Source: Prevotellaceae bacterium (GTDB lineage Bacteria > Bacteroidota > Bacteroidia > Bacteroidales > UBA932). Taken from it: DNA of 6,768 nt. The notes beneath the pieces are model-generated. The model had not been told where the DNA came from, did no database searches, and was given only the letters and a program-made list of their open reading frames with translations. The DNA lies in the NCBI GenBank assembly GCA_031289895.1, contig JAITOP010000228.1, positions 1 to 6,768 on the forward strand, given 5' to 3'. Each line of letters begins with the position of its first letter. The first letter of the stretch is position 1. Of this stretch, positions 1 to 5,871 are shown one piece after another. The position numbers and the translations under genes were made by a program.

Positions 1-2
1 AA

Positions 3-89
3 CATAATGTAAATTATAGGACAAAAATTTTTGTGCGGAGTGTTAAAAAATTAGGAAATGATGGTAAAAATGAGGTTGCAAATGTATAA
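3..89 (+). CDS. Possible C-terminal end of an upstream gene (partial)
   Basis: The third forward frame is open from the window edge to a TAA at 87-89. It gives 28 residues ending in KKLGNDGKNEVANV, a mixed charged and polar composition that looks like an ordinary soluble C-terminus. The other two forward frames close within the first 12 bases. The repeat-rich intergenic DNA begins immediately after the stop, which fits a gene end here. No domain can be recognised from so few residues and no function is proposed. A stretch this short could be open by chance, so the call is tentative. Confidence 0.35.
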   Translation, partial: HNVNYRTKIFVRSVKKLGNDGKNEVANV

Positions 90-98
90 ATAAGTTTT

Positions 99-154
99 TA
101 AAGTTATCAAGTTTTTAAAGTATAAAGTTCGTAAAGTTATCAAGTTTTTAAAGT
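99..154. repeat. 23-bp direct repeat, 33-bp period
   Basis: Positions 99-121 and 132-154 are identical over 23 bases (core AAGTTATCAAGTTTTTAAAG). A partial third copy of the AAGTTTTTAAAGTTAT part lies just upstream from 92. The sequence is A/T-rich and has no coding capacity. It is the first of several unrelated short repeat families in the gap between 90 and 738. Confidence 0.8.
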
Positions 155-180
155 TATAGGCTATCATATTTTACAAATTT

Positions 181-210
181 CGTAATTCGTAATTTTCGTA
201 ATTCGTAATT
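181..210. repeat. CGTAATT cluster 1
   Basis: Two pairs of the heptamer CGTAATT (181-194 and 197-210) are separated by TT. The same heptamer pair recurs at 512-525, 3502-3515 and, in degenerate form, 3570-3590. It is therefore a dispersed intergenic repeat rather than a local accident. The copies at 512 and 3570 each sit a few tens of bases before a 14-bp tandem array; this one is followed by the 73-bp repeat region instead. Confidence 0.85.
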
Positions 211-332
211 GTTTTCTACATGTCGTGCGGGTGAGCGGTTGTGGTTCTGATAATCTTTTTGCTCCGCACTTTTTTGGCTTGCGTTCTTCAGCCCCGCATT
301 CCGCTGCGCTACATACGGGGTTATTCACATTT

Positions 333-351
333 AAGTCCTTCGGACTTTTTT
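333..351 (+). terminator. Terminator-like hairpin in 73-bp repeat unit 1
   Basis: AAGTCC (333-338) pairs with GGACTT (342-347) around a TTC loop, and a run of six T ends at 351. The U-tract lies on the 3' side only for plus-strand transcription. It could therefore stop transcripts coming from the possible upstream gene ending at 89, but not those of the minus-strand AsmA gene. The stem is only six base pairs. Confidence 0.45.
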
Positions 352-405
352 GTATTTGTTAATTATCCCCCAATCGCTTCGCTTCATTGGGGGTTATTCA
401 CATTT

Positions 406-424
406 AAGTCCCTCGGACTTTTTT
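406..424 (+). terminator. Terminator-like hairpin in 73-bp repeat unit 2
   Basis: AAGTCC (406-411) pairs with GGACTT (415-420) around CTC, followed by T's to 424. The single loop difference (CTC here, TTC in the other two units) leaves the stem intact. Confidence 0.45.
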
Positions 425-478
425 GTATTTGTTCTTTATCCCCCAATCGCTTCGCTTAATTGGGGGTTATTCACATTT

Positions 479-497
479 AAGTCCTTCGGACTTTTTT
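479..497 (+). terminator. Terminator-like hairpin in 73-bp repeat unit 3
   Basis: AAGTCC (479-484) pairs with GGACTT (488-493) around TTC, with the T-run reaching 497. It is the last of three tandem copies. The repeat unit breaks off shortly afterwards and the second CGTAATT cluster begins at 512. Confidence 0.45.
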
Positions 498-511
498 GTA
501 TTCGGCAACAT

Positions 512-539
512 CGTAATTCGTAATTGATAATTCGTAATT
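512..539. repeat. CGTAATT cluster 2
   Basis: CGTAATT occurs at 512-518, 519-525 and 533-539, with a degenerate ATAATT between the last two. It is followed by TATCCGTGTGTCTCG (547-561) and then by the 14-bp array. This order resembles the arrangement upstream of the second 14-bp array near 3570-3622. Confidence 0.8.
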
Positions 540-566
540 GATTTCTATCCGTGTGTCTCGTAAAAA

Positions 567-739
567 CGACCAAATACCAACGACCAAATACCAACGACCA
601 AATACCAACGACCAAATACCAACGACCAAATACTAACGACCAAATACTAACGACCAAATACCAACGACCAAATACCAACGACCAAATACCAACGACCAAA
701 TACCAACGACCAAATACCAAATACCAACGACCAAATACC
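567..739. repeat. 14-bp tandem array A, about 12 units, abutting the AsmA stop codon
   Basis: Eleven full units of CGACCAAATACCAA run without spacers from 567 to 720. Two neighbouring units (623-636 and 637-650) share the variant ACTAA for ACCAA, which suggests local duplication. After 720 there is a 7-base half unit (ATACCAA, 721-727) and then a partial unit from 728. The AsmA-like gene stop codon (complement of 739-741) starts exactly where the array ends, so its transcript would continue straight into the complement of the array. The consensus unit has no stop codon in any of the six frames, which is why long spurious reading frames with a 14-residue periodicity cross it. Confidence 0.95.
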
Positions 740-3324
740 TATTTCTTCTTATTCAGCAAATCGAGTAAGGTGCTTGAAACTTTTTCTTTTGCTTTGTTTT
801 TTGCTGAGTCGATTACTGTTTCTATTTTTTCTTTTGCTTGTGTTTTCACCGAATCTACTATTGTTTTCACTGTTTCTTGCGCTGTTTCTTTTAGTGATTC
901 AACTGCGCCGCCTGCAACCGACGAACTTCCTGTGCCATACGTAGGTAATCCCAAGCCGAATGACGGATTTGTCATCGTTCCCTTAATTTTCAAACCTACT
1001 TTTACTTTGCCGCTGCCTCCGTCGTTTGAAATTCCTAATTTCGACAATGCGTTATTAACTTCCGAGCCTATTTTTCCTGCCGGAATATCAATGTCGGCAT
1101 CGTAGTTTAAATCGTTGGCAAGTCCGTGTTCTCCGCCTATTTTCATGTCAAAATTGCCTAATTTCACATCAAACGGATTTACTTTTATCATACCGTTTTT
1201 GATTGCAAAATTAAGATTTACGTTTTTCACCGTTTTCAGACTGTCGATTTTAAGTAAGCCCGCAAGTTTGCTTAGGTTTTCGCTGGCTGCTAATTTTAAA
1301 TCGTTGGTTTTGAAATTACCTTGTGCGTTTAATGTTTTATAGTCGAAACTCATGTTTTTATCTAATTCTGAACTGAAATCGAGATAAAAACTTGCTTTTC
1401 CGTTTGCCTCTTTTAATATCGGTGCAAATTTGCCGAATATATCAAATGTTTTTGCAGCCTCGTCAACAGTAACATCGTCGAGCGAAAGTTTCATATTTAC
1501 AGCGGCTTTGTCGGTGTTTTGGGCAGCGTACGAACCCGAAATATTTATTCGTCCGCCGGTGGTGTTGCTTGATATTTTTTCGAGATTAAGTTTGCCCTCT
1601 TTCATATTCATATTTCCGACAAAGTTTGTCATTGTTATATTGTCGTAAATCAGTTTATTAACGTTTGCATTTATTGCAAAATCAATATTTGATGGTAAAA
1701 TTATTACGCCTGTATCCGAAACGCTTGCCGATTGGTTTTCGGTGGTTGTGCTGCTGCTCATCAGTTCGTTACAGTCGAATAAATCTGATTTTAAGTTAAG
1801 ATTTCCTTTGAGCGGGCTGCCTTTGAAAACGTATGGCAACATATTTTCAAAATATCCCGAAAGGTGCAAATCGCTTTTTCCCATTTTTGCGTCAAACGAG
1901 TTGAGCGTGCAAAGCGTAGGTTTGAATGTTAACGCTGCTTTGTCGATATTTATGTCGGGAGTTACTCCATCAAGTTTCATTTTGAAATTATTTAATGCCA
2001 GATTGCCGCTGAGGGTTACTTTTTCGTATTGTTTATTTTCTATTTGCGACATCAATCCGGCAAACGAAATATCTGCGCTAAGCGCACCGTCGAGCGAAGT
2101 ATTTACAAGCGGCAGGCAACGGCGCAACGACGAAAAGTCTATTTTTCCGCTTGCCGTAAAATTTATATCAGGGTCGGTAAACGGATATAATATTTTCCCC
2201 GAAAGCATAAACGGACTGTTTATCGCCTCAAAACTAAATCGTGATAAGGTAATTACGCTGCTCATGTCTTTATTTTTATTTAACGTCATATCAAGGTCGA
2301 TATTGAGATTTTTTATTGCTTCCGAAAAGCCCGAATATTTTATATATCCGTCTTTTACTTTCAAAGCAAGTGTTATTATGGGCATTGATTTATCGTTGTA
2401 CACGCCTTTCATTGTGGCGTTAAGCTGCAAATCGCCTTGCGTTTCTATATCGTTCACTTCCGATACTATTGTTGACGGAATCAGTCCCAGCAACGATTTT
2501 AATGATGGTATTTTTAATCCGTAAGTTAAATCAAAGTCAATGCCATCGTCAAGATTTTTTATTACTCCGTCGGCTTTCAGTGCCATTTTGTTTATTTGTA
2601 TTTCGTTTTCCTGCAAAGTGAATGTGTTGTTGCTGAAATCGGCATCGAATGTTCCGTTTACTGCAAGCGCAATGTTTGATAAAAGCGGCGATTTTCCGCT
2701 GTACACGCTCACGCTTTCCGATTGAGTTGACAAGGTAATCAAGTCGTGTTGCGATGAAAGTTCTCCGCTCAGATTAAGATTAAGATTTTTTACGAGTGCA
2801 AACATTTGGTCTTGTTGATTATCATACAAGATATTTGCATTTTTTATGGTTAACTTTTTCAAACTCAATTTAAATTCGGATGCCGGTTCTTCTTCTTCGG
2901 GCGTTTCGGCGATTGTTTCGTCGGGTTTCATGATATTCCAGTTTGCGCTGCCGTCGGCAAGTAAACGAGCTTTAATGTCGGGGTTATCAATAGACACCGA
3001 TTTTACGACAAAATTGCCTTTTATAAGCGCCCAGACATCAACAACAATCGAAGCCGATTTTATTTGGGCTAAGGTGTCGCCTTCAAAATTGTCGATACCT
3101 GCAACCACAATATTTTCAATCGACAAGGTTACGTTGGGAAAAGTACTCAGAAGAGTTATGCTTAGATTGTTAAAATCAACCTGAGCATTTAACTTTTCGT
3201 TGATAGTTTCTTTTGCAATAGATTCTATTTTACCTCTGAACAAAGTAGGTACAGTAATAACCGCAAGTATCAATACTACAATGAGTATCCCCAAAACTTT
3301 TAGTGTAATTTTTAATGCTTTCAT
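739..3324 (-). CDS. AsmA-family protein, inner-membrane-anchored periplasmic
   Basis: The product is 861 residues. It has a short basic N-terminus (MKALKITLK), one hydrophobic membrane segment at about residues 10-29, then a long region rich in alternating beta-strand-like sequence with many phi-x-phi-x-N/D patterns. AsmA hallmarks are FPNVTLSIEN at 62-71, a conserved strand region at 85-115 and the ADGSANWNI signature at 123-131. An acidic linker (about 136-150) follows, and a second AsmA-like domain lies in the C-terminal half. The last ~50 residues (about 809-861) are a Lys/Glu/Thr/Ala-rich amphipathic helix ending in NKKK. AsmA-family proteins in E. coli (AsmA, TamB, YhdP) are anchored in the inner membrane, extend into the periplasm and are linked to lipid transport and outer-membrane homeostasis; a similar role is inferred here. 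I chose the ATG at 3322-3324 over an in-frame start at 3384 because it directly precedes the membrane segment and because the predicted promoter lies between the two. There is no Shine-Dalgarno site, as is usual in Bacteroidota. It is divergent from the OPT gene. Confidence 0.9.
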   Translation of the reverse strand: MKALKITLKVLGILIVVLILAVITVPTLFRGKIESIAKETINEKLNAQVDFNNLSITLLSTFPNVTLSIENIVVAGIDNFEGDTLAQIKSASIVVDVWALIKGNFVVKSVSIDNPDIKARLLADGSANWNIMKPDETIAETPEEEEPASEFKLSLKKLTIKNANILYDNQQDQMFALVKNLNLNLSGELSSQHDLITLSTQSESVSVYSGKSPLLSNIALAVNGTFDADFSNNTFTLQENEIQINKMALKADGVIKNLDDGIDFDLTYGLKIPSLKSLLGLIPSTIVSEVNDIETQGDLQLNATMKGVYNDKSMPIITLALKVKDGYIKYSGFSEAIKNLNIDLDMTLNKNKDMSSVITLSRFSFEAINSPFMLSGKILYPFTDPDINFTASGKIDFSSLRRCLPLVNTSLDGALSADISFAGLMSQIENKQYEKVTLSGNLALNNFKMKLDGVTPDINIDKAALTFKPTLCTLNSFDAKMGKSDLHLSGYFENMLPYVFKGSPLKGNLNLKSDLFDCNELMSSSTTTENQSASVSDTGVIILPSNIDFAINANVNKLIYDNITMTNFVGNMNMKEGKLNLEKISSNTTGGRINISGSYAAQNTDKAAVNMKLSLDDVTVDEAAKTFDIFGKFAPILKEANGKASFYLDFSSELDKNMSFDYKTLNAQGNFKTNDLKLAASENLSKLAGLLKIDSLKTVKNVNLNFAIKNGMIKVNPFDVKLGNFDMKIGGEHGLANDLNYDADIDIPAGKIGSEVNNALSKLGISNDGGSGKVKVGLKIKGTMTNPSFGLGLPTYGTGSSSVAGGAVESLKETAQETVKTIVDSVKTQAKEKIETVIDSAKNKAKEKVSSTLLDLLNKKK

Positions 3325-3353
3325 AATATACAATTTTAATATTTTATTTGCCG

Positions 3354-3385
3354 CAAAATTACATGAAATATTTTGAATTAACACA
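3354..3385 (-). promoter_or_regulatory. Predicted Bacteroidota-type promoter of the AsmA-like gene
   Basis: Read on the minus strand, TAATTTTG (complement of 3354-3361) matches the Bacteroidota -7 consensus TAnnTTTG exactly and is followed by C. A TGTG (complement of 3382-3385) lies 20 bases upstream, the expected spacing for the -33 TTTG element, with one mismatch. Transcription would begin near 3347, about 20 bases before the ATG at 3324 and downstream of the longer alternative start. The match is by consensus only. Confidence 0.55.
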
Positions 3386-3404
3386 GTTAATCAGAATAAT
3401 TAAC
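3386..3404. promoter_or_regulatory. Small dyad next to the -33 element
   Basis: GTTAAT (3386-3391) and ATTAAC (3399-3404) form an inverted repeat around a 7-base centre, directly upstream of the proposed -33 element of the AsmA-like gene. ACAGTTAA is also directly repeated at 3383-3390 and 3403-3410, a 20-base spacing of about two helical turns. This could be an operator, but in such A/T-rich sequence short dyads arise by chance. Confidence 0.2.
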
Positions 3405-3410
3405 AGTTAA

Positions 3411-3490
3411 AAATTAAAAATTAAGAAGCAAGAGCCAAGAGCTAAGAAACAAGTTATTGTTATTCACAAATAATTCTTAATTCTTAATGG
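3411..3490. other. A/T-rich intergenic low-complexity sequence
   Basis: This stretch holds TTAAAAATTAAAAATTAAG, an imperfect AAG-AGCCAAGAGCTAAG purine repeat, and TTCTTAATTCTTAAT. AATTAAGAA (3419-3427) can pair with TTCTTAATT (3474-3482) across a 46-base loop. No coding frame and no RNA gene are apparent. Confidence 0.5.
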
Positions 3491-3501
3491 CACGCTATTG
3501 T

Positions 3502-3590
3502 CGTAATTCGTAATTTCGTAATTATTTTTATCTGCGAAAATCTGTTTAATCTGCGTTATCTGTGTGCCTCGTAATTTGTAATTCGTAATT
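3502..3590. repeat. CGTAATT clusters 3 and 4 around a degenerate ATCTG repeat
   Basis: CGTAATT occurs at 3502-3508, 3509-3515 and 3517-3523, and again at 3570-3576 and 3584-3590 with TGTAATT between. The intervening block contains four ATCTG copies at 3530, 3540, 3549 and 3558, spaced 10, 9 and 9 bases apart. It ends in TATCTGTGTGCCTCG (3557-3571), which closely resembles TATCCGTGTGTCTCG (547-561) before array A. The block lies in the divergent AsmA/OPT gap and has no coding capacity. Confidence 0.8.
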
Positions 3591-3621
3591 GCTTTTATCT
3601 ATGTCCTCGCAAAACAACCAA

Positions 3622-3698
3622 CGACCAAATACCAACGACCAAATACCAACGACTAAATACCAACGACCAAATACTAACGACCAAATACCAAATACCCA
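3622..3698. repeat. 14-bp tandem array B, five units
   Basis: Five units of CGACCAAATACCAA run from 3622 to 3691, with a CGACT variant at 3650 and an ACTAA variant at 3664, then a decayed half unit (ATACCCA). The consensus, orientation and terminal half-unit pattern match array A at 567-739. The two arrays therefore flank the AsmA-like gene as direct repeats about 3 kb apart. This copy lies about 75 bases upstream of the OPT start codon. Confidence 0.95.
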
Positions 3699-3742
3699 AT
3701 AAATATTTTTTTCAAAATTTAATCAATGTCCTGTTTTTTTTA

Positions 3743-3750
3743 TAATTTAG
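3743..3750 (+). promoter_or_regulatory. Weak candidate -7 element of the OPT gene
   Basis: TAATTTAG differs from the Bacteroidota -7 consensus TAnnTTTG at one position. It would place the transcription start near 3757, about 15 bases before the ATG at 3772. The expected -33 region holds only a TTTA at about the right distance, so support is weak. Array B lies just upstream of it. Confidence 0.3.
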
Positions 3751-3771
3751 CGGTTCAAAATATTAACTGAT

Positions 3772-5781
3772 ATGGAAAATAACGAAGAAAAAATTATCGG
3801 ATTACCTGATAATGCTTTTACAGAACTCAAACAGGGCGAAGAGTACAGCCCTATAATGCCGGCAAATAAAAAATTTCCCGAAGCAAACATTTGGTCTGTT
3901 TTGTGGGGATTGCTGATGGCTGTTTTGTTTTCGGCGGCGGCGGCTTATTTAGGATTAAAGGTGGGGCAGGTTTTTGAGGCTGCAATACCTATTGCAATTA
4001 TCGCCGTAGGACTTTCGACGGTAACAAAACGTAAAAACGCTCTTGGCGAAAACGTAATAATACAATCAATTGGAGCGTGTTCGGGAGTGATTGTTGCTGG
4101 CGCAATTTTTACGCTGCCTGCCTTGTATATTCTTCAGGCAAAATATCCCGATATGGCGGTATCGTTTATACAAATATTTATGAGTTCGCTGCTGGGCGGT
4201 ATTTTAGGAATATTGTTTTTAATTCCTTTTCGCAAATATTTTGTTAAAGATATGCACGGAAAATATCCTTTTCCCGAAGCTACGGCTACAACACAGGTGC
4301 TTGTTTCGGGCGAAAAAGGCGGAAGTCAGGCAAAACCACTGATAATTGCGGGAATTATTGGCGGACTTTACGATTTTATAGTCGCAACATTCGGCGTGTG
4401 GAGCGAAACATTCAGCAGCACGGTTTGCACATGGGGACAGCAAGTTGCCGATAAAGCAAAACTCTATTTCGGAATAAACACAGGCGCAGCCATTCTCGGA
4501 CTTGGATATATCATAGGATTAAGATATACGGCGATTATATGTTTCGGCTCGTTTTTGGTGTGGTTTGTAATTATACCGCTGCTGCCGCTGCTTGGAGACG
4601 CTACATTGCAAACATTAAATCCCGCTGTTGGCGGAGCAATAAGCGAAATGCCGCCAGCAACAATATTTACCTCTTTTGCACGTCACATTGGCATTGGCGG
4701 CATTGCAGTTGCAGGAATTATCGGTATCATAAAATCATGGAAAATAATAAGAGGAGCGGTAGGCTTGGTTTCGTCCGAAATGAAAAATAAATCGGTTAAT
4801 GTAAACAAAGAAGTTACACGCACACAACGCGATTTATCTATGAAAATTGTTGCATTCGGATTGGTATTTACGTTGCTCGTTATTTTTGCATTCTTTTTCT
4901 TTGGCGTCATGGAATTTAATTTACTTCATGCCGTTATCGGGATTTTAGTTGTAGGCATAATAGCATTTTTGTTTACCACCGTTGCCGCCAACGCCATAGC
5001 AATAGTAGGCACAAATCCCGTTTCGGGAATGACGCTGATGACGCTGATACTTGCATCCGTAATTATGGTTGCCGTAGGATTAAACGGGGCAACAGGAATT
5101 GTAGCAGCACTCATAATGGGCGGCGTTGTTTGCACGGCATTGTCGATGTCGGGCGGATTTATTACCGATTTGAAAATAGGATATTGGTTAGGCTCAACGC
5201 CTGCGGTACAGCAGAAATGGAAATTTTTGGGAACATTAGTTGCCGCAGCAACAGTTGGCGGAGTTATGATAATTCTTAACGATACTTACGGATTTGTAGG
5301 CGAAAACGCGCTGGTAGCCCCACAGGCAAATGCAATGGCAGCCGTTATCGACCCGCTAATGTCGGGAACAAGTGCGCCATGGCTGCTTTACGGCATTGGA
5401 GCGATTATTGCAATAATACTGAATTTCTGCGGAATACCTGCATTGGCGTTTGCGCTTGGCATGTTTATTCCTTTATATCTTAACGTTCCGCTTTTGGTTG
5501 GCGGCGCAGTAAGCTGGTATGTTACCACGCGCAGCAAAAACAAAGAGATAAACAAATCGCGCGGCGAAAAAGGCACATTGCTTGCTTCGGGATTTATTGC
5601 GGGCGGAGCTTTGATGGGAGTTGTAAGCGCATCATTAAAATTTGGCGATATTGATTGGATGATTCTTCCGTGGGCAAAATCGCAAGGCGCAGAACTTTTG
5701 TCTATTCTGATGTATGCGGCATTAATAGTGCTTTTCTTATGGTTGATAATGAAAAAAAATAAAGAAGAAAAATTTAGGTGA
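3772..5781 (+). CDS. OPT-family oligopeptide/metal-chelate transporter
   Basis: The product is 669 residues, a full-length size for prokaryotic OPT (oligopeptide transporter / yellow-stripe-like) proteins. A hydrophilic N-terminus of about 40 residues is followed by roughly 15 hydrophobic membrane segments, beginning at about residues 42-64 and ending at 642-660. Family hallmarks are YPFPEATATTQVLVSGE at 165-181, NPVSGMT at 415-421 (the central OPT signature), TDLKIGYWLGSTPAVQQ at 465-481 and the late block LAFALGMFIP near 558-567. OPT proteins are secondary transporters that need no ATPase or binding protein, consistent with the absence of such genes here. Known members carry small peptides or metal chelates, usually with protons; the substrate here cannot be read from the sequence. 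The protein would act in the cytoplasmic membrane. The frame is intact. The start ATG has no Shine-Dalgarno site, which is normal for the phylum. It is divergent from the AsmA-like gene and 90 bases upstream of the four helix bundle gene. Confidence 0.95.
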   Translation: MENNEEKIIGLPDNAFTELKQGEEYSPIMPANKKFPEANIWSVLWGLLMAVLFSAAAAYLGLKVGQVFEAAIPIAIIAVGLSTVTKRKNALGENVIIQSIGACSGVIVAGAIFTLPALYILQAKYPDMAVSFIQIFMSSLLGGILGILFLIPFRKYFVKDMHGKYPFPEATATTQVLVSGEKGGSQAKPLIIAGIIGGLYDFIVATFGVWSETFSSTVCTWGQQVADKAKLYFGINTGAAILGLGYIIGLRYTAIICFGSFLVWFVIIPLLPLLGDATLQTLNPAVGGAISEMPPATIFTSFARHIGIGGIAVAGIIGIIKSWKIIRGAVGLVSSEMKNKSVNVNKEVTRTQRDLSMKIVAFGLVFTLLVIFAFFFFGVMEFNLLHAVIGILVVGIIAFLFTTVAANAIAIVGTNPVSGMTLMTLILASVIMVAVGLNGATGIVAALIMGGVVCTALSMSGGFITDLKIGYWLGSTPAVQQKWKFLGTLVAAATVGGVMIILNDTYGFVGENALVAPQANAMAAVIDPLMSGTSAPWLLYGIGAIIAIILNFCGIPALAFALGMFIPLYLNVPLLVGGAVSWYVTTRSKNKEINKSRGEKGTLLASGFIAGGALMGVVSASLKFGDIDWMILPWAKSQGAELLSILMYAALIVLFLWLIMKKNKEEKFR

Positions 5782-5801
5782 TTAAAAAAAATAAAAGACT
5801 A

Positions 5802-5835
5802 TTTAGGACATTAGGGATTGCCCAAATGTCCTAAA
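5802..5835. promoter_or_regulatory. Strong 34-base hairpin between the OPT and four helix bundle genes
   Basis: TTTAGGACATT (5802-5812) and AATGTCCTAAA (5825-5835) are perfect complements over 11 base pairs. Inside them is an A/A mismatch, a further GGG/CCC stem and an ATTG loop (5817-5820). It starts 20 bases after the OPT stop. No T-run follows on the plus strand, so it is not a classical terminator for OPT; the T-rich side is on the minus strand, where no gene approaches. It could be a 3'-end stabilising structure, an attenuator or protein-binding site for the downstream gene, or a dispersed repeat. A second AAGTCCTAA follows at 5836-5844. Confidence 0.7.
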
Positions 5836-5871
5836 AGTCCTAAGAAAAAAACATTAAAAAAACATAAAAAT

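Larger units (their letters stand above)
294..505. repeat. 73-bp tandem repeat, about 2.8 copies, two hairpins per unit
   Basis: Units begin near 294, 367 and 440 with an exact 73-base offset. Each unit contains a first stem-loop, then GGTTATTCACATTTAAG, then a second short stem-loop, then TTTTTGTATT. The first stem-loop in units 2 and 3 is CCCCCAAT paired with ATTGGGGG around a CGCTTCGCTT loop (367-374 with 386-393, and 440-447 with 459-466). Unit 1 has diverged there: its outer bases are CCCCG (292-296) with CGGGG (316-320), and its loop is GCTGCGCT-like. Differences between units lie mainly in this first hairpin and at the end; the rest is almost invariant. I see no credible coding sequence in the region. 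Confidence 0.85.

Noticed and set aside
241..459. Plus-strand 72-residue frame
   Set aside because: It runs through the 73-bp repeats and their hairpins and shows no independent coding character.
436..720. Minus-strand frame with WYLVVGIWSLVFGR repeats
   Set aside because: It is the 14-bp array read through in a stop-free frame; the periodicity comes from the DNA repeat and there is no proper start signal.
567..739. CRISPR array
   Set aside because: The 14-base units are contiguous without unique spacers and no cas genes are present.
551..1105. Plus-strand frame starting with TKYQRPNTNDQIP repeats
   Set aside because: The first part is array A and the rest is antisense to the AsmA-like gene, whose own frame is clearly the real one.
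1742..2524. 260-residue plus-strand frame and other frames opposite the AsmA-like gene
   Set aside because: These are antisense shadows of a long, well-supported gene.
3325..3384. Extended N-terminus of the AsmA-like protein (20 extra residues)
   Set aside because: It overlaps the predicted promoter and precedes a typical N-terminal anchor that begins at the next Met.
3419..3482. Hairpin of AATTAAGAA with TTCTTAATT in the divergent gap
   Set aside because: The stem is short, entirely A/T-rich and has a 46-base loop; such pairings are expected by chance in this composition.
5818..5871. Longer N-terminus of the four helix bundle protein from a TTG
   Set aside because: It starts in the loop of the hairpin at 5802-5835 and adds a low-complexity Lys-rich leader; the ATG at 5872 fits the conserved family start better.
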